The notes beneath the pieces are model-generated. The model searched no databases. It saw only the letters and a list, made by a program, of their open reading frames with translations, and was not told the origin of the DNA. Of a stretch of DNA of 64,000 nt, positions 8,467 to 17,190 are shown piece after piece (position 1 is the first letter of the stretch; each line of letters opens with the position of its first letter). The stretch spans positions 434,001 through 498,000 of the forward strand of contig NZ_JACBYS010000002.1 of the NCBI RefSeq assembly GCF_013408245.1. Reading direction: 5' to 3'. This DNA is from Duganella sp. 1224 (lineage in GTDB: Bacteria > Pseudomonadota > Gammaproteobacteria > Burkholderiales > Burkholderiaceae_D). The translations under genes and the position numbers were made by a program.

Positions 8467-9164
8467 CAGTTGTCCGGCGCCGTGTGCAGCGTGGCGAACA
8501 CCGGCGACGACACCGGGCCGATGTCCGGCAGCGGCATGGTGGCGATGGCGCGCGCCTCGTCGGCCGCCAGCCCCACGCCCTGCAGCACCATGGCCAGCAT
8601 CTCCTCGACGTGGCGCGGGCCGGCGCCGCCCTCGGTCAGCTGGGTTTCGATGCCGAAGAACACCGAGCCCAGTATCATGTCGCGCACCACCAGCGCGCTG
8701 GCGGCGCGCAGCCGGCCGCTGGCCAGGCCCAGTGCCAGGTCGCGCATCAGGTAGCGGTCCAGGCGCCGGCCGCGCACCGCGTGCGCCGGGCCGATGCGCG
8801 TCAGGAAGGTGCCCCACACCGGGTAGCGCAGCGCGAAATGCACGTACAGCCGGGTGCCGACGCAGAAACGCTGCGCCGGATCGTCATAGCGCAGCACGTG
8901 CGGATCGACCATGCCCAGCACCTCCTCGTTGAGCGCTTCGGTGACGGCCGCCAGCAGCGCGTGCGGGCTGCGGAAATAATTGTAGAAGGTGCCGCGCGCC
9001 ACGCCGGCGGCAGCGATGAAGTCGTCGATCACCGGCGCGTCCGGCCCCAGCCGGGCGAACACGTCGATGGCGCTGCGGATCAGCAACGCGCGCGTGCGCT
9101 CGCGCCGTTCGATGCCGACGCGCTTCTGGTGAGGGTGCCCGGTGGCGGCCGTGGGTGTATTCAT
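8466..9164 (-). CDS. TetR family transcriptional regulator
   Basis: The N-terminal helix-turn-helix (about residues 20-65 with IRSAIDVFARLG and GVARGTFYNYFRS) is a clear TetR DNA-binding domain, and the C-terminal ligand-binding region is diverged. ATG 9164 is chosen because it gives a normal N-terminal arm; an in-frame upstream codon at 9182 adds only six residues. It is coupled to the following acetyltransferase by a one-base overlap, which makes a resistance-type regulator/enzyme pair plausible. The ligand is not predictable. Confidence 0.88.
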   Translation of the reverse strand: MNTPTAATGHPHQKRVGIERRERTRALLIRSAIDVFARLGPDAPVIDDFIAAAGVARGTFYNYFRSPHALLAAVTEALNEEVLGMVDPHVLRYDDPAQRFCVGTRLYVHFALRYPVWGTFLTRIGPAHAVRGRRLDRYLMRDLALGLASGRLRAASALVVRDMILGSVFFGIETQLTEGGAGPRHVEEMLAMVLQGVGLAADEARAIATMPLPDIGPVSSPVFATLHTAPDN

Positions 9165-9182
9165 GCGGCAAGTATAGACCAA

Positions 9183-9914
9183 CTAGCGCCGCTCCCGCAC
9201 GTCGTCCAGCAGCGGCACCAGCGCCAGCACCAGCAGCGCGCCGGCCAGCGGCAGCGTGGCGCCGTAGCCCAGGTACTGGAAGCCCAAGGCGCCGGCCACG
9301 CCGCCGGCCAGGAACATCGCCAGCAGCGAGCCGAGCAGCGCCAGCCGGCCGCGATCGGCCACCACCGGCGCGGCGGCGGGGTCACGGTTCCAGTAGCACA
9401 GCTTGCCCAGCTCGATGCCGATGTCGGTCACCAGCCCGGTCACGTGGGTGGTGCGGATTTCCGCGCGCGAGGCCTTGGTGATGATGGCGTTCTGCAGCCC
9501 CATCACAAAGCACAGCAGCGCCACCGTGGCGCCCAGGTGGCCGTGCGCCGTCGCGCGCGCGCCCAGCAGGCCGAACGCCAGCAGCAGCGCCGCCTCCAGC
9601 AGCAGCGGCAGCGCATAGCGGCTGTGCGCCGCGCGCCGCCGGCCCCAGTTGATCAATATGGCCGACACCGCCGCGCCGGCAAAGAACGCCGCCAGCGACG
9701 CCAGCCCCGCCAGCAGCAGCGCGCCGTGGCCCAGCGCCAGGTTGTCGGCCAGCGCCGACACCACGCCCGACATGTGCGAGGTGTACTGCCCCACCGCGAA
9801 AAATCCGCCGGCGTTGACGGCGCCGGCCACAAAGGCCAGCGAGCGGCCCAGGCGGCGATTGCTGAGGTCGGTGCGCTGCGGACCGGCGTAGCTGCGCAGA
9901 TAATGCAGGGGCAT
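9183..9914 (-). CDS. DUF1275 (YoaK-like) membrane protein
   Basis: This 243-residue integral membrane protein has about six hydrophobic segments. The family hallmark is the early block FVAGAVNAGGFFAVGQYTSHMSG, followed by GLQNAIITKAS and a mid-protein RTTHVTGLVTDIG. The function of DUF1275 is not established. ATG 9914 lies one base after the stop of the JmjC gene, so the two are probably one transcript. It ends 18 bases before the TetR start, so read-through into the TetR/acetyltransferase pair is also possible. Confidence 0.88.
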   Translation of the reverse strand: MPLHYLRSYAGPQRTDLSNRRLGRSLAFVAGAVNAGGFFAVGQYTSHMSGVVSALADNLALGHGALLLAGLASLAAFFAGAAVSAILINWGRRRAAHSRYALPLLLEAALLLAFGLLGARATAHGHLGATVALLCFVMGLQNAIITKASRAEIRTTHVTGLVTDIGIELGKLCYWNRDPAAAPVVADRGRLALLGSLLAMFLAGGVAGALGFQYLGYGATLPLAGALLVLALVPLLDDVRERR

Positions 9915-9915
9915 G

Positions 9916-10917
9916 TCAGAAGTCCTGGCGGGCCGGATAATCGCTGTAGAAGTCGTTATCCCAGCGAAAATGCGTGGTGGAGACGGTGATGCTGACGTCC
10001 AGCGCCTCGACGAAATGCCACCAGCCGACCGGCAGGAACAGCAGCTCGCCCGGCGCCAGCACGCACTCGCGTACCGGCACGCCGGCCATCAGCGGAAAGC
10101 GTTCGGTGTCGACGCGGCGCCCGTCCACCGGCGAAAAACAGTGGCGCTGGTTGTACATGCCGGGCGTGTCGCACGGCGCCACCATGCGCACCCGCTTGCG
10201 GCCGGCCACCTGGATCATCAAGTTGTTGGTCAGGTCGTGGTGGAACGGCGTGATGGTGCCGGCCGGGCCGAACCAGAAAAAGCCGCCGCGGTCGGGCCGC
10301 AGATAGGCGTCCAGCGGCGGCAGGTCGGCCAGCAGCTGGCGCAACGCGGCGCGGTTGTGGCCGTCGTTATTGGCCGTCATGTAGAAGTCGTTGGTGACGC
10401 CGGCGTCGCGCACCAGCGCCACGTAGTCGGCAAAGCGCAGGCGGCGGCGGTGCGCGGCGCTGTTGATTTCGTAGTCGGGGTCGGCGTCGCGGCCAAACTG
10501 CACCTCCACCTCGTGCTCGCCGAGTTGCGCGGCCAGGTAGTCGAAGCTCCACTTGTCGCGCGCGGCGCAGCCGTCCAGCATGCCGGTGAGGATGACCGGC
10601 TGGTTGCGGCGGTAGTAGTCGCGCAGGAAGTCGTCGCCCGTCAGGCCGGCGCGGCGCGGGATGGCGGCCGCCTCCGCCGACGGCGCCAGCCGGTTCAGGC
10701 GCGCCTGGATGCCCAGCAGCCAGTCGCGCTTGGCCAGGCGGTTGCGCAACCGCTCGGCGCCACGCAGATAGGGACTGGCCAGCGCCGCCTCGACCTCGGC
10801 AAGCGCGACTGCCTCGGCAACGCCGGCCCGCACCATGACGCCGGCCAGATCCCCGGGCTGGCCGCCCAGGATGAGATTTTCGGCTATCCAGCCGCGCCAG
10901 GAATCATTGACGTCCAT
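9916..10917 (-). CDS. JmjC/cupin-like Fe(II), 2-oxoglutarate dioxygenase
   Basis: A 333-residue cupin-8/JmjC protein. The iron triad is visible as HHD in ITPFHHDLTNN and the distal His in GWWHFVEALD. QPVILTGMLDG and DFYMTANN are typical of the bacterial JmjC family that includes hydroxylases of proteins or small molecules. The first 85 residues form an extra N-terminal helical region. The substrate is unknown. It lies one base upstream of the DUF1275 gene on the same strand. A histone-type demethylase role should not be inferred. Confidence 0.85.
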   Translation of the reverse strand: MDVNDSWRGWIAENLILGGQPGDLAGVMVRAGVAEAVALAEVEAALASPYLRGAERLRNRLAKRDWLLGIQARLNRLAPSAEAAAIPRRAGLTGDDFLRDYYRRNQPVILTGMLDGCAARDKWSFDYLAAQLGEHEVEVQFGRDADPDYEINSAAHRRRLRFADYVALVRDAGVTNDFYMTANNDGHNRAALRQLLADLPPLDAYLRPDRGGFFWFGPAGTITPFHHDLTNNLMIQVAGRKRVRMVAPCDTPGMYNQRHCFSPVDGRRVDTERFPLMAGVPVRECVLAPGELLFLPVGWWHFVEALDVSITVSTTHFRWDNDFYSDYPARQDF

Positions 10918-10941
10918 CGCCCCGTTGAGATGGCAAAAAGA

Positions 10942-11340
10942 TCAATATACCACCTCCGGCAGCACTGCGCGCGCCACGCCGTCGCGCACTTCGATCAGGC
11001 GCGGAAATAATTTACCGATGCTCATTTTGTAACACGCCTGGCCATCCTTCCACGCGGTCGGCAGCACCATCAGCAGCTGGAACGAGGTGGGCGTTTCGTC
11101 GGCGGCGGCGAACATCGGCGGCGTGCCGGCCAGCACGATGGCCTGCAACGCGGTGTCGCCCTCGATTTCCATCAGGTGGCCGCGCACCGATATATCGTGG
11201 ACTTCGCCGGTGACGGTTTCCAGCATGGCGCTGCCGACCACGCTGTCGGTGGCGCGGTTGACCACCAGATTCAGGCGCAGGGAGGGACGGCCGAGGCTGG
11301 CACTGTGGATCTCATAAACGGCGGCAAATAACTGACTCAT
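10942..11340 (-). CDS. DUF1842-like small protein
   Basis: The 132-residue cytosolic-looking protein has no signal or membrane segment. The beginning (LFAAVYEIHSAS.GRPSLRLNLVVN followed by a beta-rich GSAMLETVTGEVHDISVRG) reminds me of DUF1842, a family of small beta-rich proteins in Burkholderiales, but I hold that match loosely. A GAGGAGG stretch is visible upstream of the ATG at 11340. It lies 24 bases upstream of the JmjC gene on the same strand, so it may lead that operon. The function is unknown. Confidence 0.55.
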   Translation of the reverse strand: MSQLFAAVYEIHSASLGRPSLRLNLVVNRATDSVVGSAMLETVTGEVHDISVRGHLMEIEGDTALQAIVLAGTPPMFAAADETPTSFQLLMVLPTAWKDGQACYKMSIGKLFPRLIEVRDGVARAVLPEVVY

Positions 11341-11449
11341 GGCATTCCTAAAGTGAGGAGGTGAAACACGCTCCGCACTCTAGGACTGCCGCCCGAAAAT
11401 TGCCTTCCGAATACCTTCGGATTTGTAAGCTACTGTTTTTTAACGCAGT

Positions 11450-11953
11450 TTACCGCTTGGGCAAGACCCAGCCCGGCCGCACATAATGGCAGGTGTAGCC
11501 GTTGGGAATGCGCTCCAGGTAGTCCTGGTGCTCCGGTTCGGCCTGCCAGAACGGGCCCGCCGGCGCCACTTCGGTGACCACTTTGCCCGGCCACAGGCCC
11601 GAGGCGTTGACGTCGGCGATGGTGTCCTCGGCCACGGCCTTCTGCTCGTCGTTGACATAGAAAATTGCCGAACGATAACTCATGCCGATGTCGTTGCCCT
11701 GGCGATTCGGCGTGCTCGGGTCATGGATCTGGAAGAAGAATTCCAGAATCTTGCGGTAGCTCAACACCGCCGGATCGAACACGATCTCGATCGCCTCGGC
11801 GTGGGTGCCGTGGTTGCGGTAGGTTGCATTGTCGACATCGCCGCCGCTGTAGCCGACGCGGGTGCTGACCACCCCCGGCATCTTGCGGATCAGGTCCTGC
11901 ATGCCCCAGAAGCAACCGCCGGCCAGGATGGCCTTTTCCGTGCTGGTCGTCAT
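11450..11953 (-). CDS. msrA: Peptide methionine-S-sulfoxide reductase MsrA
   Basis: The 167-residue enzyme repairs Met-(S)-sulfoxide in proteins with thioredoxin. It has the catalytic GCFWGMQ (Cys14), [34 protein letters not shown] and a C-terminal Y..H segment typical of MsrA. It is monocistronic, with no MsrB alongside. The response regulator starts about 195 bp away, divergently. The short interval 11341-11449 beyond its 3' end contains no gene. Confidence 0.95.
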   Translation of the reverse strand: MTTSTEKAILAGGCFWGMQDLIRKMPGVVSTRVGYSGGDVDNATYRNHGTHAEAIEIVFDPAVLSYRKILEFFFQIHDPSTPNRQGNDIGMSYRSAIFYVNDEQKAVAEDTIADVNASGLWPGKVVTEVAPAGPFWQAEPEHQDYLERIPNGYTCHYVRPGWVLPKR

Positions 11954-12148
11954 ATTCGATTCCTTTCAGTAAATGTTACTAGCCAAAATGGAGACACCCC
12001 CATAATTCTTCAAGCAAACAGCGAAATACCCACTATAATTGACGCTGGGAAAGCAAATCGCCTCCCTTGCGTGACCACTCCCCGTCGCGCCCTGACTTCC
12101 CCGGCCTGGACCCAGCCGAACGCAACGTTTTATTTTTCCGTTCTTATC

Positions 12149-12556
12149 ATGGACCAGACCACATCCCAACGTATTCTCGTCGTTGACGACAACAGCGAAG
12201 CGGCCGACATCTCGGGCGAACTGCTGGAACTGCATGGCTATCGCACCGCGGTGGCCTATTCCGGCCTGACCGGGCTGGAAGCGGTCCGCACTTTCGAGCC
12301 GCACGCCGTGCTGCTCGACCTCGGCATGCCCGGCATGGACGGCTACCAGGTGGCCGCGGCGCTGCGCGCCGTGCCGGACTTCGACCACGTGGCGCTGATC
12401 GCCTTCACCGCCTGGGGCGACGTCGTCACCCGCCAGCGCGTGATCGACACCGGCTTCGACGCCCACGTCATCAAGCCGGCCAACCTCGATCGCATCCTGG
12501 GCGCCGTGCGCGAGGCGCTGATGGCGCGCGCGCAGCTGTGCGACAGCGCCGGCTGA
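12149..12556 (+). CDS. Single-domain response regulator
   Basis: A 135-residue receiver without an output domain: acidic pair in ILVVDDNSEAAD, phospho-acceptor Asp in AVLLDLGMPGMDG, and switch residues in ALIAFTAWG and VIKPANL. ATG 12149 gives the receiver a normal N-terminus; the frame runs further upstream but that part crosses msrA antisense and is not coding. No kinase is adjacent; cytoplasmic hybrid kinases such as the one at 3602-5236 are possible donors. The stop directly abuts the end of the convergent TonB-C gene. Confidence 0.88.
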   Translation: MDQTTSQRILVVDDNSEAADISGELLELHGYRTAVAYSGLTGLEAVRTFEPHAVLLDLGMPGMDGYQVAAALRAVPDFDHVALIAFTAWGDVVTRQRVIDTGFDAHVIKPANLDRILGAVREALMARAQLCDSAG

Positions 12557-13210
12557 TTATTTGAGCAGCACCCGGCCGAACGCGGTATCGGTGCGTTCGC
12601 CCGCCTGCCCGGCCGCATGGGCAAAGCGGCAGCCCGCCACATAGTCGATCGCCTGCGCGACCAGCGCCGGCGGCTGGCCATTCGGCTCGGCCACCACGCG
12701 CACCGGCGCGCCGTCGGCGTTCAGCAGGAAGCGCAGCAGGATGCCGTGGCGGTCGCTGGGGCGCTGGTCGGCCTCGCGGAAGGCGGCAAAGCGCCCGGAC
12801 GGCGCACAGCTGTCGGCCACCAGCGCCGGACGCGCGGCCACCGGTCCGCCCAGTTTCCACACATACTGCAGCGGGAACACGGTACGCTGGCGCGCCGCCT
12901 CCAGATCCGGCTGGAACACACAGCGGGCGATGCCCTGCAGCGCCGCCTCGTCCAGAATGCGCCAGCCGCTGCTGCGCGTGACCAGCGGCCGCAGCACCTT
13001 GCCGTCGTCGCCGATTTCAAAGCGGATGGTGGTGGTGCCCTCGATTTCGTAGCGGCGCGCCTCGGCCGGCCACTGCGGCTGCGCGCAGCTGGCCGGGCTG
13101 ACCAGGGACTGGAATGGCGCTTGCGGCACCGCCTGGCCGGCGCGGCTGGCGAAGTTAATGGCGCCAAACACGGCGGCCACCGCGCCGAGCGCGAGGAGTT
13201 TGCGGTTCAT
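12557..13210 (-). CDS. TonB C-terminal-domain protein
   Basis: The 217-residue protein has one N-terminal membrane or signal segment (KLLALGAVAAVFGAINFAS) and then two copies of a TonB-C-like module. The first holds QWPAEARRYEIEGTTTIRF and a VTRSSGWRILDEAAL helix; the second, less conserved, holds GILLRFLLNADGAPVRV. There is no proline-rich spacer of a full TonB, and no ExbB or ExbD nearby. It is therefore probably a periplasmic protein using this fold, of unknown partner. ATG 13210 is preferred to an in-frame codon 39 bases upstream because it places the hydrophobic segment at the N-terminus. Confidence 0.72.
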   Translation of the reverse strand: MNRKLLALGAVAAVFGAINFASRAGQAVPQAPFQSLVSPASCAQPQWPAEARRYEIEGTTTIRFEIGDDGKVLRPLVTRSSGWRILDEAALQGIARCVFQPDLEAARQRTVFPLQYVWKLGGPVAARPALVADSCAPSGRFAAFREADQRPSDRHGILLRFLLNADGAPVRVVAEPNGQPPALVAQAIDYVAGCRFAHAAGQAGERTDTAFGRVLLK

Positions 13211-13266
13211 GCCGCGATCATACAATGATTTACAATGCCGCATCCCCACCGCTCAGGAGCCCTGGC

Positions 13267-13506
13267 ATGGCCGACGAACCGTATCAGCCCATCAGCTGCG
13301 ACTTCCACGACCTGCTGGAAGTGCACGCCACCCGGCGCCAGCCGACGCGGCTGCGCTTCCGCGACGCCGCCGGCCAGCCGCAGACGCGCGACGCCGTCAT
13401 CACCGACGTCTACGCCAGAAACGGCGCCGACTATCTCACGCTGAGCAGCGGCGAAACCCTGCGCCTCGACCAGCTGATCGAAGTCGGCGGCACGCCGCTG
13501 GCGTGA
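13267..13506 (+). CDS. rof: Rof-like Rho-binding antiterminator
   Basis: A 79-residue protein whose start, YQPISCDFHDLLE, closely follows the E. coli Rof signature (YQPINCDDYDNLE), followed by a small Sm-like beta barrel with YARNGADYLTLSSGETLRLDQL. Rof binds Rho and blocks RNA loading, thereby reducing Rho-dependent termination. AGGAG at 13255-13259 sets ATG 13267. Directly behind it is a decayed reading frame (13505-13754). Confidence 0.85.
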   Translation: MADEPYQPISCDFHDLLEVHATRRQPTRLRFRDAAGQPQTRDAVITDVYARNGADYLTLSSGETLRLDQLIEVGGTPLA

Positions 13507-13754
13507 AGCCGGCCTGCTGCCGCGCGCCGACGCCGGCGCGGCGGCGTACAGCGCCATCCGCATGCCGGGCCAGCGGGCCGGCATGCGCGTGATCCATATC
13601 GACCAGCGCAGCGGCATCGGCCGCGTGACGCAATGGGGTGTGGAGTGATGGAAGCGCCGCCGGCGCGGTGTTGCCGCTGCTGGGCGCGTCCATGCTGCTG
13701 GCCGCGGCCGTCGCCTGGGGCGCCGGCCGGGCCACAGCGTGGCGTCGTGCTTAG
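13505..13754 (+). pseudogene. Frameshifted remnant of a DUF3592-like membrane protein
   Basis: No intact gene fits this stretch. One frame (13505-13648) reads GLLPRADAGAAAYSAIRMPG, then RAGMRVIHIDQRSGIGRVTQWGV, and stops; another frame (entering near 13638, ending TAG 13752-13754) continues WSDGSAAG then AVLPLLGASMLLAAAVAW. Joined at about 13640 they give a short beta segment, a WG motif and one membrane helix, the pattern of the C-terminal half of DUF3592-type proteins. The N-terminal half is absent. A single-base frameshift and 5' truncation are the simplest reading; a sequencing error would explain only the shift. Confidence 0.5.
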
Positions 13755-14737
13755 GACTTGAAGAACGCCAGCAGGTCGGCGTTGATCTGGTCGGCGTGGG
13801 TGGTTGGCATGCCGTGCGGGTAGCCTGGGTAGGAAATCAGCTTGCCGTGCTTGAGCAGCTTGACCGACTTGGCGCCGCTGTTGTTGAACGGGACGATCTG
13901 GTCATCTTCACCGTGCAGCACCAGCACCGGGATGTCCAGCGCGCGCAGGTCGTCGCTGTAGTCCACTTGCGCGAACTGGTAGATGCAGTCGTAGGCCGCC
14001 TTGACGCCGCCCATCATGCCCTGGCGCCACCAGTTCAGGCGCACCGCTTCCTGCACTTTCGCGCCCGGACGGTTGAAGCCATAGAACGGCATGGTCAGGT
14101 CCATGTAGAACTGCGAACGGTTGAAGGCGGTGCCCTTGCGGATGTCGTCGAACACGCTCAGTGGCACGCCGTCCGGATTGGTGGCCGACTGCACCATGAT
14201 CGGCGGCACGGCGCTGACCAGCACCGCCTTGCTCACCAGGCCCTTGCCATGCTGGCGCACATAGCGCGCCACTTCGCCGCCGCCGGTCGAGTGGCCGACG
14301 TGGATGGCGTTCTTCACCTTCAGCGCGGCCACCACGGCGGCGACGTCGGCGCTGTAGGTGTCCATGTCGTTACCGTGGTCGGTCTGGGTCGAACGGCCAT
14401 GGCCGCGACGGTCGTGGGCGATGACGCGGAAGCCGTGCTGCAGGAAGAACATCATCTGGTTGTCCCAGTCGTCCGAGCTCAGTGGCCAGCCGTGGTGGAA
14501 CCATACCACCGGCGCTTCTTTCGGGCCCCAGTCCTTGTAGAAAATCTGAGCGCCGTCTTTAACTGTTACGAAACCGCTATCCATGTTGAATGCTCCTTGA
14601 TGAGTGTTGGAAGATGGCGTCGCGGCAGAGGCGATCGCTGGGATGCCCGCTGCCGCGGCAGCGACAGCACCCAGGCTGCCGACGATGGCCGAGCGGCGGG
14701 ACGAGCTAACCTCGGATGAAGTCTTTTCGGAATTCAC
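13751..14737 (-). CDS. Exported alpha/beta hydrolase (non-heme chloroperoxidase/arylesterase type)
   Basis: The 328-residue hydrolase has a twin-arginine-like leader (SSRRSAIVGSLGAVAAAAAG). The triad is Ser in VGHSTGGGE, Asp in LHGEDDQIVP and His in YPHGMPTTHAD. WFHHGWPLSSDDWDNQ is the oxyanion region of the chloroperoxidase/arylesterase group. The family hydrolyses small esters and can make peracids; the substrate is not known. The leader suggests periplasmic action, which is unusual because most relatives are cytosolic. A second in-frame Met (NMDSGFVTV) could give a leaderless form. The 3' end touches the DUF3592-like remnant. Confidence 0.88.
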   Translation of the reverse strand: MNSEKTSSEVSSSRRSAIVGSLGAVAAAAAGIPAIASAATPSSNTHQGAFNMDSGFVTVKDGAQIFYKDWGPKEAPVVWFHHGWPLSSDDWDNQMMFFLQHGFRVIAHDRRGHGRSTQTDHGNDMDTYSADVAAVVAALKVKNAIHVGHSTGGGEVARYVRQHGKGLVSKAVLVSAVPPIMVQSATNPDGVPLSVFDDIRKGTAFNRSQFYMDLTMPFYGFNRPGAKVQEAVRLNWWRQGMMGGVKAAYDCIYQFAQVDYSDDLRALDIPVLVLHGEDDQIVPFNNSGAKSVKLLKHGKLISYPGYPHGMPTTHADQINADLLAFFKS

Positions 14738-14827
14738 GTGATACTCCTGTGTGAGTGATTAGGATGGCAAAGCCAGTCCCCATTGGAACCGAACGGCCGC
14801 TCGTTTGTAACCCGCCTAAAGGTAGGC

Positions 14828-16093
14828 TTATCCCGTTCGAGATAACTCCTTCAAGGCCAACACAAGTTGCTCAAGATCACTTTCGCGCGTGAACAGGCCG
14901 GGCGTGACCCGAATGCAGGCGCCGCCCACCGGCCCCTTGCGCGCCACCGTGAAGAGGCGGTATTGCTCGAACAGCCGGTTGGACAGCGCCACGTTCTGCT
15001 CAAACGTGGTGTGGCCGCGCAGGCGGAACGAGGTCACCGCGCCGTAGCTGCCCGCTTCGTCCGGTGTCAGCACCTGGATGCCATCCAGCCCGCGCACCTG
15101 CCGCACCCAGTGGTCGCGCAGTTCGCGCAGCCGGCGGCCGCGGTTGGCCACGCCGATGTCGTCATGCAGCTTGAGCGCCGCCGGAATGGTCATCAGCGCG
15201 GCCGCGTTGACGGTGCCCGAGTGCACGCGCGAGCGGATGTCGCTGGCCGGATAATCCTCGTCGCCGCGTTCGACGCCGATGTCCGCCAGCCGCTCCTTGC
15301 GGATGTAAAGAAAGCCCGTGCCCAAGGGCGCACCGACCCACTTGTGCAGATTGGCGCCGATGAAATCCGCGCCCAGGTCGGGCAGCTTGTAATCGAGCTG
15401 GCCCCAGGACTGCGCCACGTCGACAATCACGTCGATATGACGCGCCTTGGCCAGCTTGACGATCTCCGCCACCGGCAGCACAAAGCCGGTGCGGTGGTTG
15501 ATGTGGGTCAGCAGCAGCAGCCTGGTACGCGGGTTGGCCAGCATGGCCTGCTCGTAGACGTCGATGGCGGCCTGGCGGTTGACCGGCTCGGGCATCTTGA
15601 CCAGCGCCACCCTGGCGCCGTTGCGCTGGGCCAGATCGTTCATCGCGTACTGCATGGCGTCGTAATCCAGGTTGGCGTACATGATGGTGTCGCCGCGCCT
15701 GAGCAGACGGTAATTGCAGATCAGGTTTTGCAACGACTCGGTGGCGCCGCGCGTGATGGCCAGTTCCTCCGCCGCCACGCCGGTGTGCGCGGCCAGCAGC
15801 GCGCGCAGCTGCTCCATGCCGGCGCGGTCGAACTGGCGCCGCAGGTACATGGAATTGTAGCGGTTGAGGTAATCGATATTGCGCTTGAAGTCCTCCGCCA
15901 CCGGCCGCGCCATGATGCCGTAATAGGCGTTTTCCAGGTTGACGAAGTCGCCGGCGATGTCATAGCTGCGCGCCACCGCTTCCCAATCCGCCGCCGTCGA
16001 CGGCGCCGCCAGCGACACGCCGCTCGCCCCCAGTGCCGTCACGCCCGCCGCCGCCCCCAGCAACCTGCGCCGCCCCGCCTGAAATCCATCCAT
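14828..16093 (-). CDS. Exported class V aminotransferase-like PLP enzyme
   Basis: This 421-residue PLP enzyme is of the isopenicillin N epimerase/cysteine desulfurase-like class. ATG 16093 gives a twin-arginine-type leader (GRRRLLGAAAGVTALGASG). The fold-type I pattern is visible: ITRGATESLQNLI, DVAQSWGQLDYKLPDLGADF and the Schiff-base lysine in GANLHKWVGAPLG. The reaction is not predictable (epimerisation, lyase or desulfurase-like). It is divergent from a LysR gene over a 107-bp spacer, so that LysR probably controls it. Export of a PLP enzyme through Tat would fit folding with cofactor before transport. Confidence 0.85.
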   Translation of the reverse strand: MDGFQAGRRRLLGAAAGVTALGASGVSLAAPSTAADWEAVARSYDIAGDFVNLENAYYGIMARPVAEDFKRNIDYLNRYNSMYLRRQFDRAGMEQLRALLAAHTGVAAEELAITRGATESLQNLICNYRLLRRGDTIMYANLDYDAMQYAMNDLAQRNGARVALVKMPEPVNRQAAIDVYEQAMLANPRTRLLLLTHINHRTGFVLPVAEIVKLAKARHIDVIVDVAQSWGQLDYKLPDLGADFIGANLHKWVGAPLGTGFLYIRKERLADIGVERGDEDYPASDIRSRVHSGTVNAAALMTIPAALKLHDDIGVANRGRRLRELRDHWVRQVRGLDGIQVLTPDEAGSYGAVTSFRLRGHTTFEQNVALSNRLFEQYRLFTVARKGPVGGACIRVTPGLFTRESDLEQLVLALKELSRTG

Positions 16094-16161
16094 GCCCCGC
16101 CTCCCGAAAGTTGATCTTGCAAGCCAGTATAAGGAGAAGTCGCCGCGCTGCACGTTGCCTG

Positions 16162-16179
16162 ATTTATCATTCCATAAAT
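16162..16179. promoter_or_regulatory. Inverted repeat in divergent LysR/aminotransferase promoter
   Basis: ATTTAT and ATAAAT are perfect 6-bp arms with a 6-base spacer, and the site contains the T-N11-A spacing of LysR boxes. It lies 22-39 bases before the LysR start and about 70 bases before the divergent gene. It is the best operator candidate in this spacer. Confidence 0.45.
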
Positions 16180-16200
16180 TCCAGTTATAGGGCCCCTGCC

Positions 16201-17166
16201 ATGTTGAGCCGCGAAATCGAGATCTTCCGCGTTGTGATGACCACCGGCTCCGCCACCAAGGCGGCCCGGCTGATGAACCTGACCCAGCCCGCCATCAGCC
16301 AGTCGCTGCGCCGGCTGGAACACTCGGCCGGACTGGCGCTGTTCCAGCGCACGGGCGGCAAGCTGCAGCCCACGCCGGAAGCGCGCGTGCTGCTGGCCGA
16401 GGTGGAGCGGCACTTCGTGGGCATGGAAGTGATCGAGCAGCGGCTGCGTTCCTTGCGCCAGTTCGGCGTCGGGCGCATCCGCGTGGCCAGCTTTCCCGGC
16501 ATCGGCGTCGGCTTTCTGCCGCGTGTCCTGGCCGATCTGACGCCAGAGCGGGAACGCACCCTGGTATCACTGCAGATTATGGGCTCGCAGGACGTCCGCA
16601 AGCGCATTCTCAGCAACGAGGCCGAGCTGGGCGTGGTGGCCGACGACGTCTCCACCAGCGGCATCGAGGCCACGCTGTTCGCTCACTACTTCGGCGTGGT
16701 GGCGCTGCCGGCCGGCCACGCGCTGGCGCGCCACAAGCGCGTGACGCCGGCGATGCTGGCCAAATACCCGTTCATCGCGCTCAATCCGGAGGACAGCGTG
16801 AGCCTGCGGCTGGACCGCATCTGCCGCCAGCACGGCGTGGAACTGCGGACGGTGGTGGAGTGCCCGTTCACTATCAGCCAATGTGAACTGGTACGCAACA
16901 AGGTGGGCATCGCGCTGGTGAATCCCATCACCGCCTGCGACTACCTGCATGCCGGCCTGGTATTCCGGCCCTTCTCCGAGCGGCTGACCTACACGTCGCT
17001 GACGGTGCAGCCGGCCGGCCAGCCGGCGCCCTCTTTCATAAGGCAGATGCTGGGAGCGATGCGCAAGCGGCTGGAAGCCGATATGCTGATGCTGTCGGCA
17101 GCGATGTCCGGCGGCGACAGCGTCGGCCCGCTGCATAGCTTCCACCCGCTCACCGGCGCATCATAA
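16201..17166 (+). CDS. LysR family transcriptional regulator
   Basis: A 321-residue LysR regulator: winged HTH at residues 1-60 (EIEIFRVVMTTGSATKAARL, TQPAISQSLRRLE) and a two-lobed effector domain from about 90. The layout resembles the regulators that sense amino acids or opines, but the effector is not predictable. ATG 16201 is set by the conserved N-terminus. It is divergent from the exported PLP enzyme and 24 bases ahead of a binding-protein gene on the same strand, which suggests that all three belong to one regulated unit. Confidence 0.9.
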   Translation: MLSREIEIFRVVMTTGSATKAARLMNLTQPAISQSLRRLEHSAGLALFQRTGGKLQPTPEARVLLAEVERHFVGMEVIEQRLRSLRQFGVGRIRVASFPGIGVGFLPRVLADLTPERERTLVSLQIMGSQDVRKRILSNEAELGVVADDVSTSGIEATLFAHYFGVVALPAGHALARHKRVTPAMLAKYPFIALNPEDSVSLRLDRICRQHGVELRTVVECPFTISQCELVRNKVGIALVNPITACDYLHAGLVFRPFSERLTYTSLTVQPAGQPAPSFIRQMLGAMRKRLEADMLMLSAAMSGGDSVGPLHSFHPLTGAS

Positions 17167-17190
17167 TCAACACCATCCAAGGAGTGTTTC

